From a virus: 64,000 bases of DNA. Made by a program: the position numbers and the translations under genes. The notes under the pieces were generated by a model. It did no database searches. It was not told the origin of the DNA and was given only the letters and a program-made list of their open reading frames with translations. Numbering within the stretch: position 1 is the stretch's first letter; each line of letters starts with the position of its first letter. The stretch lies in IMG/VR virus record IMGVR_UViG_3300048065_001187, positions 86,767 to 150,766 of that record; one strand, 5' to 3'. Shown piece by piece: positions 10,917 to 20,128 of the stretch.

Positions 10917-10921
10917 ATATC

Positions 10922-11782
10922 ATGGATAGAATATTTAAATATAATAAAATTAATATAGGTGGCTCTTTACTTTATACAGATGCTGATGGAAATTTTTTGA
11001 TAGAAAATGATGCTGGAGAAATTATTTTTAATAGTAGCTCTAAAGTTTGGGAACCAAATAGGTTTTTAGATTTAGCTTGTTGGTATGATGCTTCGGATAT
11101 TGCTAGTATTACTGAATCATCTAATGTGGTTTCTCAAGTTAATGATAAATCAGGCAACGGATTTCATTTAAATGTAACAACTGCAGGCAAGAATGGGCCC
11201 AAAACAGGTATAGAAACACTAAATGGATTAAATGTTTTATCATGGGATTCAGTCGATCAGATTCTTGAAAACGATTCTTTTTCATTTGACCAAAACTCTG
11301 AACCATTATACCTGTCAGCTATTTTCAGATGCAATCAAGACAATGCTCAGGATTTTATTATTGCAGGAACAGAAAGCACAACGGCTGGACAAAGGATGGG
11401 TTTAAGAAGAATTTCGCCTGATGATTCATTGCAAATACTTGGCGGTAGTGGCGGGGGTGCAAACATTGCATTCGGTTCAGGTGCTGATACTGCTCCAGAA
11501 GGTCAAGATATTTTATTTATTATAAAATTCAACTCAACTAATTCTTACATTAGTATCAATGGAGAGATAAAAGCTCAAGGAAATATTGGTACGAACTCTT
11601 TTTCTTCATTAAATATTGGTGGCAATGAATTAGAGTCAAGCAACATGAAAGGTTATATCGCCGAATTAATTCTCTCACGAGGAGACTTTAAAACTGTAGA
11701 GACAGAAGGCTATCTTGCTCACAAATGGGGCTTAACTGCAAATTTACCGAATAATCATATATACAAATATAACAGGCCCTAA
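10922..11782 (+). CDS. LamG/concanavalin A-like lectin-domain protein
   Basis: 286 residues. A short N-terminal region (1-45) with a T-D-A-D-G-N-F-L hairpin is followed by one concanavalin A-like/LamG jelly roll (about 50-275). This carries the typical L-D-L-A-C-W-Y-D-A-S-D start, a D-K-S-G-N-G loop and a closing A-E-L-I-L...E-G-Y-L-A-H-K-W-G-L segment. Such domains bind glycans or cell-surface polymers. In this fibre cluster it is probably a receptor-binding tip or accessory lectin. The closing motif is common in Planctomycetota/Verrucomicrobiota proteins, which hints at host lineage. Confidence 0.8.
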   Translation: MDRIFKYNKINIGGSLLYTDADGNFLIENDAGEIIFNSSSKVWEPNRFLDLACWYDASDIASITESSNVVSQVNDKSGNGFHLNVTTAGKNGPKTGIETLNGLNVLSWDSVDQILENDSFSFDQNSEPLYLSAIFRCNQDNAQDFIIAGTESTTAGQRMGLRRISPDDSLQILGGSGGGANIAFGSGADTAPEGQDILFIIKFNSTNSYISINGEIKAQGNIGTNSFSSLNIGGNELESSNMKGYIAELILSRGDFKTVETEGYLAHKWGLTANLPNNHIYKYNRP

Positions 11783-11805
11783 ATTAAGTGTAACAGTATA
11801 AAGAG

Positions 11806-14628
11806 ATGAAAAATATCAAGAAAGTTAGCAAGTTGCCATTAGTAGTAGAGCCTAATACAATTTATTATAGTAGATTAACTCGTGAAATTATTTTAACTAC
11901 CAGCAGAGGAAAAGAAAAATTCCAAGCATTATACTTGCCAAAAGATGTTGATGCATTTAGTGTTGCTAAACATTATCCTTTGTATGCTACAGAAGCTTTA
12001 GCTAAAGCTAACTCTCCAACAGGTAGTGTTGTTGCTTATGGAGAAGCTGAATTAGGACCAGCTCCAGCAGGAATAACTTATCCAGTTTATATGCCAGCAG
12101 GATTATCTGTTAAATATTTAGGAGATTATGTCGATCCCGCTGGTGACGATGATGGAGATGGAGTTCTTAATTTCAGAGACCCTGATTTTGTTGGCCTTGA
12201 TGCATTGATTGATGCAGGATATAAAGGTATTGATCCATATACTACTCCGAATAATGTTACTTTAAACGTAAAAGACTACTTAGATAACCCAGATTCTGGT
12301 ACCTATAATGATACCGAGTCTGACATCGTAGTTTCTGTAGCTGTACGCGGTCTCATGATTGGCCCAAATGGAGAAAAGAAATTCTTTTTTGGCCCAGGTG
12401 CGGCTATTATACCTCCAGGCTATGTGCTTTTTCAAGATCAAGGAGCAACAGGCAGTCCTTTGCCTGCTCCAGTTCCAGCATATACAGGAGACCCATTTCT
12501 TACACAAGGATTGACACCCTCTTCGCTTTCTTCGGCTAATTATAATGGGACTGATCCATTCACTACTTCTAATAATGTAGATATAAACATTAAAGATTAC
12601 CTTTCCAATCCTAGCGGCGGTTCTTTAAATGACACTGGGTCTGAAGTTGTTGTTTCGGTTCAAAATTCAGGTATTATTGTTGGGCCAAACGGAGAAATAA
12701 AAGTTTTCTTGGGTGCGGGTGCTGCTGTAGTGCCAGACGGTTGGGTTCTTTTTGAAGACATTGGGTCAACGGATTCTCCTTTGCCAGAGCCCTCGCCAGC
12801 ATACACAGGCGACCCATTTTCTACTACAGGTGGAAATGTTGATATAACTGATTATATACAAAACCCAGATAAAGGCTCACATAATAGCACAGGTGGTCCA
12901 ATAGAAATCCATAGCTTGCAGTCAGGAGTGATTGTTTGTGATGATGGTTCAGTCACATTAGTTCCTCCTGGAATTATCACATTAAATGATTCCTGCACAT
13001 TTTTTAAGGATACAGGTAATACTGGATACCCTCTACCAGATTTAACTCCAGCATATACAGCTGACCCGATTACAGTAAACAGTCAAGATATCAATGTCAA
13101 AGATTATCTAAATGATCCAAATTCTGGCTATAAAAATACTACGGGTTTGCCAGTAGATATTAAGATCAACACAAAATCTATTGTTATCAAACCAGATGGT
13201 ACGGTTGTGACTTACAATCCACCAGCAGTTATCACCTTAGGGGTAGATGATATTTTAATTAGTGATAAAGAAGATAAACTATCTAAAGTTAGTGTTGAAG
13301 TTAACATAGAAGACTATCTTGACCAGCCAAGTTCTGGTTCAGCCAACACTACTGGCACAGACATCACAATAAACACAACAAGACCAGGTATTCTGGTTGG
13401 CCCTAATGGTGAAATTAAATACTTTTTGCCGGGCGACATTACTATACCAAAAGGTTGGGTAATATTTGAAGAGCTTTCAGGGAAAACCACACCTTTACCT
13501 TGGTCTGGTTACACAGGAGAAGATCCGTTTACGACTAGTCAGGGTGTTGATGTTAACATTAAAGATCATTTAGAAAATCCTGACGGGGGCTCAATTAATA
13601 ATACAAGTCAAGACATTGAAATTGATGTTACTGAAAAGTGCATACTTGTCTTGCCTGACGGTACAGTAACGGAAGTTGGCCCCGGAGTTATAACCATGAC
13701 ACCAGGCTCTGTTCTTTTCTCAGAAGAATCTAAGTTGGTTAAAAAAGCAGTTTCTGTAGGTCTGATAGACCCTCCTCTTCCACCGTCTGCGACACTAGCT
13801 ACTTCCAAACAATGGTTTGAGATTTCAAATGGAGACTTGATTTTGCGCACGGCGGTTTACGATTCGAGTGATCCTGCAGTAAGATTATGGGAAGGTAATG
13901 TTGAGGGCGATTATGTTCCTCTTGATGTGTCTGTGAGTTCTACCACTGACGATGCTCAATATTTTGAAATCACTACTGACGGTGATGTTACTCCACGATC
14001 TTCAAATACAACTCTTTCCGAAAGTCCTGCAGAAGTGACCGCAAGCAATGATACTCAACAAACCGCACCGGCTTCTCCCTCAAAAGGAACAGCGTATTAT
14101 GTTTATGGTGACGACGGAACCAATGGAGAAGGATATTATTATCCTGTTTATTTAGCTGATACAGGTTTATCTTCATACCATACTCATAGTATAGGTGGCG
14201 TAACTTACTATATGGAAGATTCAGATTCCAACCATGCGGAACCTTCAATACCTGCAAATAATACATTACCAATTGCCCCAAATACTTCACTTCCAGTTCC
14301 TCCTAAATTTAATGTGGGTGATACAACAACATATTATGCAGTAACTGTGTATATTACAGAAGCAATCAATAGTGAAGGTAAATATGGCATATCTTATAGT
14401 TCAGCAACTTCATCTACTGATAGTTACATATCGGAGTCACTGCTTGCAACTAATATTTCTGGTAATCCTATCACTGGAAGCTGGACACCTTTGTATTCTG
14501 TGGGAGATACCCTAACCTTAAATGGCAATTCAGTCACAATTAGCAGTTTAAAAACAAACTATTTATATGATGTGACAGATTCTTCAGGAAATACTATTTC
14601 AGATGTTCATGAAACATTACTTTCGTAA
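11806..14628 (+). CDS. Repeat-rich fibre-like protein with six DYL...P-N-G modules and a calcium-loop motif
   Basis: 940-residue protein of unassigned family. Residues about 105-125 include D-D-D-G-D-G-V-L-N-F-R-D-P-D, matching calcium-binding thrombospondin-3/EF-hand-like loops. Residues about 150-645 contain six degenerate 65-95-residue modules with a shared pattern: (I/V)-K-D-Y-L-x-N-P, then a short N-x-T turn, a beta strand, (G/K)-P-(N/D)-G-(E/T) and P-G-x-I/V. Most end in Y-T-(G/A)-D-P. The last 290 residues are Ser/Thr-rich. It lies between the lectin and another fibre gene, so it is probably a virion adhesion protein. No signal peptide is visible. Confidence 0.65.
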   Translation: MKNIKKVSKLPLVVEPNTIYYSRLTREIILTTSRGKEKFQALYLPKDVDAFSVAKHYPLYATEALAKANSPTGSVVAYGEAELGPAPAGITYPVYMPAGLSVKYLGDYVDPAGDDDGDGVLNFRDPDFVGLDALIDAGYKGIDPYTTPNNVTLNVKDYLDNPDSGTYNDTESDIVVSVAVRGLMIGPNGEKKFFFGPGAAIIPPGYVLFQDQGATGSPLPAPVPAYTGDPFLTQGLTPSSLSSANYNGTDPFTTSNNVDINIKDYLSNPSGGSLNDTGSEVVVSVQNSGIIVGPNGEIKVFLGAGAAVVPDGWVLFEDIGSTDSPLPEPSPAYTGDPFSTTGGNVDITDYIQNPDKGSHNSTGGPIEIHSLQSGVIVCDDGSVTLVPPGIITLNDSCTFFKDTGNTGYPLPDLTPAYTADPITVNSQDINVKDYLNDPNSGYKNTTGLPVDIKINTKSIVIKPDGTVVTYNPPAVITLGVDDILISDKEDKLSKVSVEVNIEDYLDQPSSGSANTTGTDITINTTRPGILVGPNGEIKYFLPGDITIPKGWVIFEELSGKTTPLPWSGYTGEDPFTTSQGVDVNIKDHLENPDGGSINNTSQDIEIDVTEKCILVLPDGTVTEVGPGVITMTPGSVLFSEESKLVKKAVSVGLIDPPLPPSATLATSKQWFEISNGDLILRTAVYDSSDPAVRLWEGNVEGDYVPLDVSVSSTTDDAQYFEITTDGDVTPRSSNTTLSESPAEVTASNDTQQTAPASPSKGTAYYVYGDDGTNGEGYYYPVYLADTGLSSYHTHSIGGVTYYMEDSDSNHAEPSIPANNTLPIAPNTSLPVPPKFNVGDTTTYYAVTVYITEAINSEGKYGISYSSATSSTDSYISESLLATNISGNPITGSWTPLYSVGDTLTLNGNSVTISSLKTNYLYDVTDSSGNTISDVHETLLS
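12256..13743 (+). repeat. Six protein-level tandem modules
   Basis: Six diverged repeats of about 65-95 codons within the 11806 gene. They are recognisable in protein (D-Y-L-x-N-P ... G-P-N-G-E ... P-G) but not strongly conserved in DNA, so the expansion is old. Confidence 0.7.
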
Positions 14629-14642
14629 AAAATATAAAAATT

Positions 14643-14651
14643 TGTGTATAC
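14643..14651 (+). promoter_or_regulatory. Putative late promoter of fibre gene 14671
   Basis: TGTGTATACT followed by TTATAAAGAGG. It shares the GTGTATA core with the signal at 2389. Unlike that case it is followed by a purine-rich ribosome binding site (AAGAGG) before the ATG. Confidence 0.4.
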
Positions 14652-14670
14652 TTTATAAAGAGGAAAAAAT

Positions 14671-15795
14671 ATGGCAACTAAAAACTTAATACCAAGATCA
14701 GACGGAGAAGGAGGAATCGGAAAACCAGGTGTTGCTTGGGGATCTGGAGTATTCAAGACTGGATCATTCCAAGAACTTACCGTACAAGGAAATGCTGTTT
14801 CAACAGGTAGCTTTACAGAATTAAATGATTTGAGCACCGCTGTCACATGGGCAAATGTTCCTGACGCTAATATCACAGAGAGTTCCGTCACTCAACACTC
14901 CGGGGCACTATCGATTGAATCTTCTCAGGTTAGTGATTTATCTTCTCAGGGATTTCTAACACTTCAGGATTCAGGCTCACTCGATATCGGAGCAGATCAA
15001 ATTGATTTTAATAGTAGTCTTATACCTGACACAAATGCGGCATACGATTTAGGTTCTGCAGAGAAAAAGATTAGACATTTATATTTAAGCGATAATTCTT
15101 TAAAGCTTGGAGATGTAAGCATATCTATAGATGCACAAGGTGACGTATCTATTCCTGCTGGAATTAAAGTGGGAGCTGCCTCAATAAAAGCAGACCCTAA
15201 TAATCCAGAAGTTGTATCTTTTAATAAAGTACCTAAAGTTTTAGACAGCGAAGGCAACCCTGTTACAATCTTAACCGCCGACAAATTAGGCCTTGGAACT
15301 TCTGCAGTTCTAAGCGGTACATCTCAGGATATTCAATTCAAATTGTTGACTGATGAAAATCGATTTGTGGTAGGAACCACGGGAGAAGGCGGGCTAGCTT
15401 CTGGTTGGTATCGTTTCAATGATTTTAATGTTAAAGGTGCCACCGATGTCGGGGCTCATACTTTAAACCCAGTAGATACTAGAATTTATTCTGATAGTGA
15501 TTCTTTTGTTTATATGACACGGGATGCATATGGCAACAGAGTAGCGCATTTAGTTGGTGGTGACGAGCAAGTTTCTCCTGCTAATAATATTGCTCTGGGA
15601 TTAGCTATCAAGATTGACAGTTCCGACACTCCTGAAGATATTGAATTTACACATACTGATGGAGAGCAATACTCTTTAGTTAATGGAGATAGTGACAGCA
15701 AAGGCGTTAACGGATTACCAATTAGACAAGGCTTTCAAGCTGCATCGATAGGTGCATACGCTCAACCATTACTCATTGACGGAGGGTATTTCTAA
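14671..15795 (+). CDS. Tail fibre/baseplate-associated structural protein
   Basis: 374 residues. The start IPRSDGEGGIGKPGVAWG and the internal A-Y-D-L-G-S-A-E-K-K-I-R-H-L-Y-L-S motif (about residue 125) are typical of phage fibre or baseplate-wedge proteins. In that motif a Y-D-L-G-S...W/I-R...L-Y-L beta turn recurs. The G-S-F-x-E-L-x-V repeats at residues 30-55 suggest a beta-solenoid shaft. Purine-rich AAGAGG lies 10 nt upstream of the ATG. Its TAA overlaps the next ATG (TAATG), indicating coupled translation with the tailspike. Confidence 0.75.
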   Translation: MATKNLIPRSDGEGGIGKPGVAWGSGVFKTGSFQELTVQGNAVSTGSFTELNDLSTAVTWANVPDANITESSVTQHSGALSIESSQVSDLSSQGFLTLQDSGSLDIGADQIDFNSSLIPDTNAAYDLGSAEKKIRHLYLSDNSLKLGDVSISIDAQGDVSIPAGIKVGAASIKADPNNPEVVSFNKVPKVLDSEGNPVTILTADKLGLGTSAVLSGTSQDIQFKLLTDENRFVVGTTGEGGLASGWYRFNDFNVKGATDVGAHTLNPVDTRIYSDSDSFVYMTRDAYGNRVAHLVGGDEQVSPANNIALGLAIKIDSSDTPEDIEFTHTDGEQYSLVNGDSDSKGVNGLPIRQGFQAASIGAYAQPLLIDGGYF

Positions 15796-18700
15796 TGGCA
15801 ACAGTATATTTAAAAAAAGTTAGCTCAAGTTCTAGATCCGAATGGGTATCTGGAACCTCTTATGTAGTAGGTGATAGAGTATGGATTGAAGATTCTTCAC
15901 TTGTCGTTAGTTACACCAACGTGTATGGTGACCAGAATAAAAATGCCATACGTACGTATGTATGTATAAAAGACACATCTTCAGCAACTTCTCCGTTAAG
16001 TAACACAACTGACTGGACAGAGGCGGGAACAAAAGAATATCCATATCATTCGGTAGGTGGAAATCTTACAGATTCCAGCATAAGTCCTGAGTCTTATCTT
16101 GAATCTACAAATGATAGAGCTCATAGTGATTTACATTATGGTTCGCTTTTCCATCATCTTAAGCGTGGAGAATCTGGATATTCATTGGGTAAATTAATTA
16201 TTCTCGCAGACGAAGAAAATCCTTTATTTATAGCGACCACAGCACTTACTTTTAATCAATTTGAAGTAGAGCCTGATCATTCAATCAAGAGAGTCAGGAT
16301 TCATATGAACGATGCAAGTATCGGATCGAATGTCGGCCATAATGATCCCGATAGTACTTTTGGCAGGGCAAAAAAATGCGATTTTTATTATTCAGGCAAC
16401 TTGCCCGCGAACAATTTTATAGGCGGGATATACAACAATCTGAATAAAATTGAATTTGATGAATGTTATTTTGGGGAAGCAACAAGGATCGGACTGTCAC
16501 CTATTAATAATCCTCAGATTAATATGGGTACGCGTAACTTTTTAGGACTTAATCGTTGCACTATTGATTTCCCTAATTTCAACACAGACTATATAACCTG
16601 GGATGCCCAGAATCACTCTAATGGGGTTTCTTCTTATATCAAAAATTCTACTATACGTTTTAAATCAGTTACTTCATCTTATAATATTTTGGTCTATACT
16701 TCCGTGATAGATATCGAAAATTCTATTTTTTATGCAAGTGAGCTACAACAAGATATATTCGGTTTCTCGAGTACGCAAGCTTATGCTGCAACTTCTGTGA
16801 AAAATTTTGTTGCTTACTTCAGGGATGAAGGAGCCTTTACATTTGATGAAAATGCAGGGGCATTTACTGGTACCGTTACTAAAATAGACCCTCTTTTTGT
16901 AGATGATTCAGGGGACTATCGCCTTCGTCCAAACTCTCCATTGATTGGGGGCTTTGAAACTTCAGCACGATCTAAACTAGAATCTCAATATCCTGATGGA
17001 AAGTGGTTTGATTCTAATGCGGCGGCTGGAGGCGATGGAAGTTGGGAAACCCCATATCATAGTTTATTTGATACTATTGATTCTTTTTCGGGAGTCAATA
17101 CGGCTACCGTATTAGTCAAGGAGGGCGACCACCCAATGTATCAAGGCTGGGATAACAGTATATCTGGTACACCAGCTCAAGTACACTCTAAAATTGAAAT
17201 TATTGGGATAAATAGTAATGTTCGATTTACCTCTGAAAATAATCTTAATAGCTATGTACAATTTTTTACTGGTGGCGGAACCTTTAATGATACAGAATTT
17301 TTCTATAAGAATATAGATTTTCATATAAACAATACCTCTAGTTATCTTAATCGAGGAGTGATATTCAATCCTAAAAGAAATAAATTATCACTACATCAAT
17401 GTAAAGTTAGCCAATCAAGCACGGGAGAAATAATGTCTGATTCAGTATTTTATCAAGCAGGAACCGATGCAGGCAATCCAGCAGAGATAGAATTGATTGG
17501 ACTCGAATACATAGCTGTCACTTGGAGGCCAAGCCATGTCGAAGGCTCTGCAATATTTAATACTGACTGTAAAGTTATAGCTAAAAATTGTACATTTTTA
17601 GAGCCAGAACGATCAATGCTACGAACAAATCATTCAGTGGTTAAAAGTATTTTTTTAGGCAAGCCACATAATCAATCGATTTTTGAAAATTGTATATTTA
17701 GAAGTGACATTGAGTATGGTACAGGAGGTTATGGTTCAAGGCAATTTTTTAGCCCTCAAGCTAATTTTTATAGCGGAATAAACTCAAACCTTGGTTTGTT
17801 TAAAAACTGTTCAATTTCTTCTAAATATGGCTCTTTTACTGATAATGCTAATTTTGATTTTAGATTATATAATCACCAAGAAAATTGCTCGTATGAAGAT
17901 CCTAAGTTTGTGAATGCAGCTCTTGGTTCAGAAGATATCAGATTGCAATCAAGTTCTCCATTGATTGGCGGAATTGCTGGCAATTCTTCCGAAGAAAAAT
18001 TGATAAAACAAGCTGAAGGGGAAAATAAAAGTTATATATTTTTTGATCCTAATGCTTCTGGTACAGGTGATGGCCTTTCCCTAGTAAATGCATGCACCGA
18101 TCTTCTTCGGGCTGTAGATTTATCAGATTCTGGCGGATATGTTTTTGTTGCGGATATGGATTTTTCTTTTAACGGCACTTTCACGGTACTTAAACCTATT
18201 ATATTTCAAGCCTTAAACCCTGGAAAAGCTACATGGAGACAAGTAGCCAGTAATGGTATTTTTTACCTTTATCCAGCTGCATCCCAGCAGAGTATTTGGA
18301 GGTCTGCGGTTGTAGATGAAGGCAACAGTTACACATCAGATACATTTAAAATTCATACTAGTAATTTACCAAACAGAGAGGGTAGTGTGCTAGGCTTTAA
18401 AATACTTGATTCATTCAATGATCCGGTTGAGATAATAAATCATACATATGTGGACAGTTGGCACTATATAACCCTTGAACGAGAGGCAGACTTAAGTGCT
18501 CACATGGTTGGTAATCAGTACATGCATATTCACAATGCATCTTCTTCGGATTATGGATTCAGGGACATGAATCTTATTGATTTCAACACTGATAACAATG
18601 CAAATGGTAGTGGAATTACGGTAATGACGCTTTCGTATGGCTTTGGACCTCTCCCGCTTGGAACTTTCATTTTTGAACGTAATAAATTATTACAAAATTC

Positions 18701-19163
18701 AAATTCAAGCATAGTTTCTAATTCAAAAACTGGGATCTGTTTAAGAAATGGTGGTGCTTTTACTCCGAAGTTCCTTGTGAAATCAAACAGTTTTTCACAA
18801 ACAAATTATCGAGACAATATCACAAACTATGTGAAGCCAATTTTCATTACTAGCACATACATTGCTTCTAATGGAATCGTTGAAAATAATTCTTTTTACT
18901 ACAACCACAATTTAGATGCTGCGGGTTATATCCATCTTGGCGGGACACAACCCGAATCTTTCAAAAATAATTTATTTGTTTACGTTAACTCTGAAAACCC
19001 AAATCAAACCAGCACCCAGAGTTATGACATAAATAATATTAATGGGAATTATTTTTATAACGCTCCCAACATTGCAGCAAACTCTTTAAATGTTATGCCT
19101 TTTATTGATCCTGAAGGTGGAGATTTTAGAATCAGGCCAAATTCTAATATTATAGGTGCTTAA
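15795..19163 (+). CDS. Beta-helix tailspike-like protein with N-terminal carbohydrate-binding-like module
   Basis: 1122 residues. Residues about 15-75 (W-V-S-G-T-S-Y-V-V-G-D-R-V-W-I ... T-Y-V-C-I-K ... T-D-W-T-E) match the carbohydrate-binding module 5/12 pattern of many fibres. Three right-handed beta-helix segments follow. The first ends near residue 395 and the second near 735 with D-P-x-F-V ... S-P-L-I-G-G, and the last ends the protein as F-I-D-P ... I-I-G-A. F-(D/F)-x-N-A-(A/S)-x-x-G-D-G introduces helices two and three. Such pectin-lyase-like folds bind or cleave surface polysaccharide. No catalytic pair can be assigned by eye. Confidence 0.8.
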   Translation: MATVYLKKVSSSSRSEWVSGTSYVVGDRVWIEDSSLVVSYTNVYGDQNKNAIRTYVCIKDTSSATSPLSNTTDWTEAGTKEYPYHSVGGNLTDSSISPESYLESTNDRAHSDLHYGSLFHHLKRGESGYSLGKLIILADEENPLFIATTALTFNQFEVEPDHSIKRVRIHMNDASIGSNVGHNDPDSTFGRAKKCDFYYSGNLPANNFIGGIYNNLNKIEFDECYFGEATRIGLSPINNPQINMGTRNFLGLNRCTIDFPNFNTDYITWDAQNHSNGVSSYIKNSTIRFKSVTSSYNILVYTSVIDIENSIFYASELQQDIFGFSSTQAYAATSVKNFVAYFRDEGAFTFDENAGAFTGTVTKIDPLFVDDSGDYRLRPNSPLIGGFETSARSKLESQYPDGKWFDSNAAAGGDGSWETPYHSLFDTIDSFSGVNTATVLVKEGDHPMYQGWDNSISGTPAQVHSKIEIIGINSNVRFTSENNLNSYVQFFTGGGTFNDTEFFYKNIDFHINNTSSYLNRGVIFNPKRNKLSLHQCKVSQSSTGEIMSDSVFYQAGTDAGNPAEIELIGLEYIAVTWRPSHVEGSAIFNTDCKVIAKNCTFLEPERSMLRTNHSVVKSIFLGKPHNQSIFENCIFRSDIEYGTGGYGSRQFFSPQANFYSGINSNLGLFKNCSISSKYGSFTDNANFDFRLYNHQENCSYEDPKFVNAALGSEDIRLQSSSPLIGGIAGNSSEEKLIKQAEGENKSYIFFDPNASGTGDGLSLVNACTDLLRAVDLSDSGGYVFVADMDFSFNGTFTVLKPIIFQALNPGKATWRQVASNGIFYLYPAASQQSIWRSAVVDEGNSYTSDTFKIHTSNLPNREGSVLGFKILDSFNDPVEIINHTYVDSWHYITLEREADLSAHMVGNQYMHIHNASSSDYGFRDMNLIDFNTDNNANGSGITVMTLSYGFGPLPLGTFIFERNKLLQNSNSSIVSNSKTGICLRNGGAFTPKFLVKSNSFSQTNYRDNITNYVKPIFITSTYIASNGIVENNSFYYNHNLDAAGYIHLGGTQPESFKNNLFVYVNSENPNQTSTQSYDINNINGNYFYNAPNIAANSLNVMPFIDPEGGDFRIRPNSNIIGA

Positions 19164-19187
19164 AGTTAAGTCTATTAATATTTTTTA

Positions 19188-19216
19188 TTGACAAACTATT
19201 TTTTTTGTGCTATATT
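19188..19216 (+). promoter_or_regulatory. Sigma-70-type promoter, leaderless
   Basis: TTGACA (19188-19193), 17-nt spacer, TATATT (19211-19216). The ATG at 19224 follows after 7 nt, so the predicted +1 is the start codon itself. Confidence 0.8.
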
Positions 19217-19223
19217 TTATAGC

Positions 19224-19763
19224 ATGTCAAATTTATTATACAAAACTAGAACTTATTTAGTTGGCCATATGCAATATCTTAGTGGTCGAGATTGGCGTAA
19301 AGAAGTCACAGATAAACTTAATCGCCTTGAAATAACCTGCTTCAATCCATACGAAAAACCATTCATAAAAGATGTCGAAGAAGATGAAGCTTCGCGTCAA
19401 GAAATGGAAACATGGATGAAAACTAAGCAGTATGATCGCGTAACTGAAAAAATGAAAACAGTACGATCTTACGATCTGAATCTCGTTGATCGTAGTGATT
19501 TTATTGTAGCTCATTTAGTTCCTGATGTTGCTAGCTGGGGGAGTGCCGAAGAAATCGTTACTGCTGTACGCATGAAAAAACCTATTTTTATCAGCATGGA
19601 AGGCGGTAAATCAAAAACACCTCTTTGGATGCTAGGAATGTTGCCCCATAAATTTATTTATAATAATCTTGACGAAGTCATAGAAATGTTGTATGCTATA
19701 GATAATGGCAGTAAACCAATTGATTCAGATAGATGGAGACTCTTAAGAAAGGAATATAGATAA
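19224..19763 (+). CDS. Nucleoside 2-deoxyribosyltransferase-like protein (DUF4406 type)
   Basis: 179 residues from the ATG at 19224. A TTG further upstream at 19188 is in frame but is the promoter -35 box, so it is rejected as start. The protein shows the nucleoside deoxyribosyltransferase-like fold: an N-terminal Y-L-V-G-H-M strand, F-N-P-Y-E, then D-L-N-L-V-D-R-S-D-F-I-V-A-H followed by S-W-G-S-A-E-E-I-V-T-A and K-P-I-F-I. The acidic S-A-E-E matches the catalytic-glutamate helix. Members exchange or hydrolyse nucleobases on (deoxy)nucleosides, so salvage or host-nucleotide scavenging is likely. It starts its own transcript. Confidence 0.75.
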   Translation: MSNLLYKTRTYLVGHMQYLSGRDWRKEVTDKLNRLEITCFNPYEKPFIKDVEEDEASRQEMETWMKTKQYDRVTEKMKTVRSYDLNLVDRSDFIVAHLVPDVASWGSAEEIVTAVRMKKPIFISMEGGKSKTPLWMLGMLPHKFIYNNLDEVIEMLYAIDNGSKPIDSDRWRLLRKEYR

Positions 19764-19840
19764 TGGAAATGACTTTATTTTTAATTTTTGTGTTCGGATA
19801 TATACTTTGCAAAAAAGGTGGAGACCTAAGAAAGTTTTAA
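19763..19840 (+). CDS. 25-residue single-TM peptide
   Basis: ATG overlaps the preceding TAA (TAATG). Encodes a hydrophobic helix (T-L-F-L-I-F-V-F-G-Y-I-L) followed by a basic tail C-K-K-G-G-D-L-R-K-F. One of several such nested membrane peptides in the window. Function unknown. Confidence 0.5.
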   Translation: MEMTLFLIFVFGYILCKKGGDLRKF

Positions 19841-19876
19841 TTTAAATTTTAGTAACTAACATTAACATATAATATT

Positions 19877-20128
19877 ATGTCAGATAAAAAAGAAAATACA
19901 GAGTGGAATGATCGCGAGATCGGTGCATTATGGGTAAACGTAAAGCAAGGCAGTAATGACAAGTACCTAACGGGGCAAGTCAATGGAGAAAAGGTCATCA
20001 TGTTTAAAAACAAGTACAAGGATGATAATCCTAAGGCTCCAGATTTCCGTATGTACAAGCAAAAAGATCAAGAAGGAGCTACCAAGTCTGCTCAAAAACA
20101 AGAAGAACCTGAAGTAGATCTTATCTAA
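19877..20128 (+). CDS. Small conserved protein, DUF736-like
   Basis: 83 residues. The core R-E-I-G-A-L-W-V-N-V-K...K-Y-L-T-G-x-V-N-G-E-K-V-I-M-F-K-N-K-Y and the P-D-F-R-M-Y motif resemble the small beta-rich DUF736-type proteins of plasmids and phages, with a charged C-terminal tail. Function is unknown. It overlaps the next start by one base (TAATG), so it is cotranslated with the UvsE paralogue. Confidence 0.55.
   Translation: MSDKKENTEWNDREIGALWVNVKQGSNDKYLTGQVNGEKVIMFKNKYKDDNPKAPDFRMYKQKDQEGATKSAQKQEEPEVDLI

Noticed and set aside
19188-19223. TTG start adding 12 residues to the deoxyribosyltransferase-like protein
   Set aside because: The TTG is the first part of a TTGACA -35 box and a -10 lies before the ATG, so the segment is promoter.
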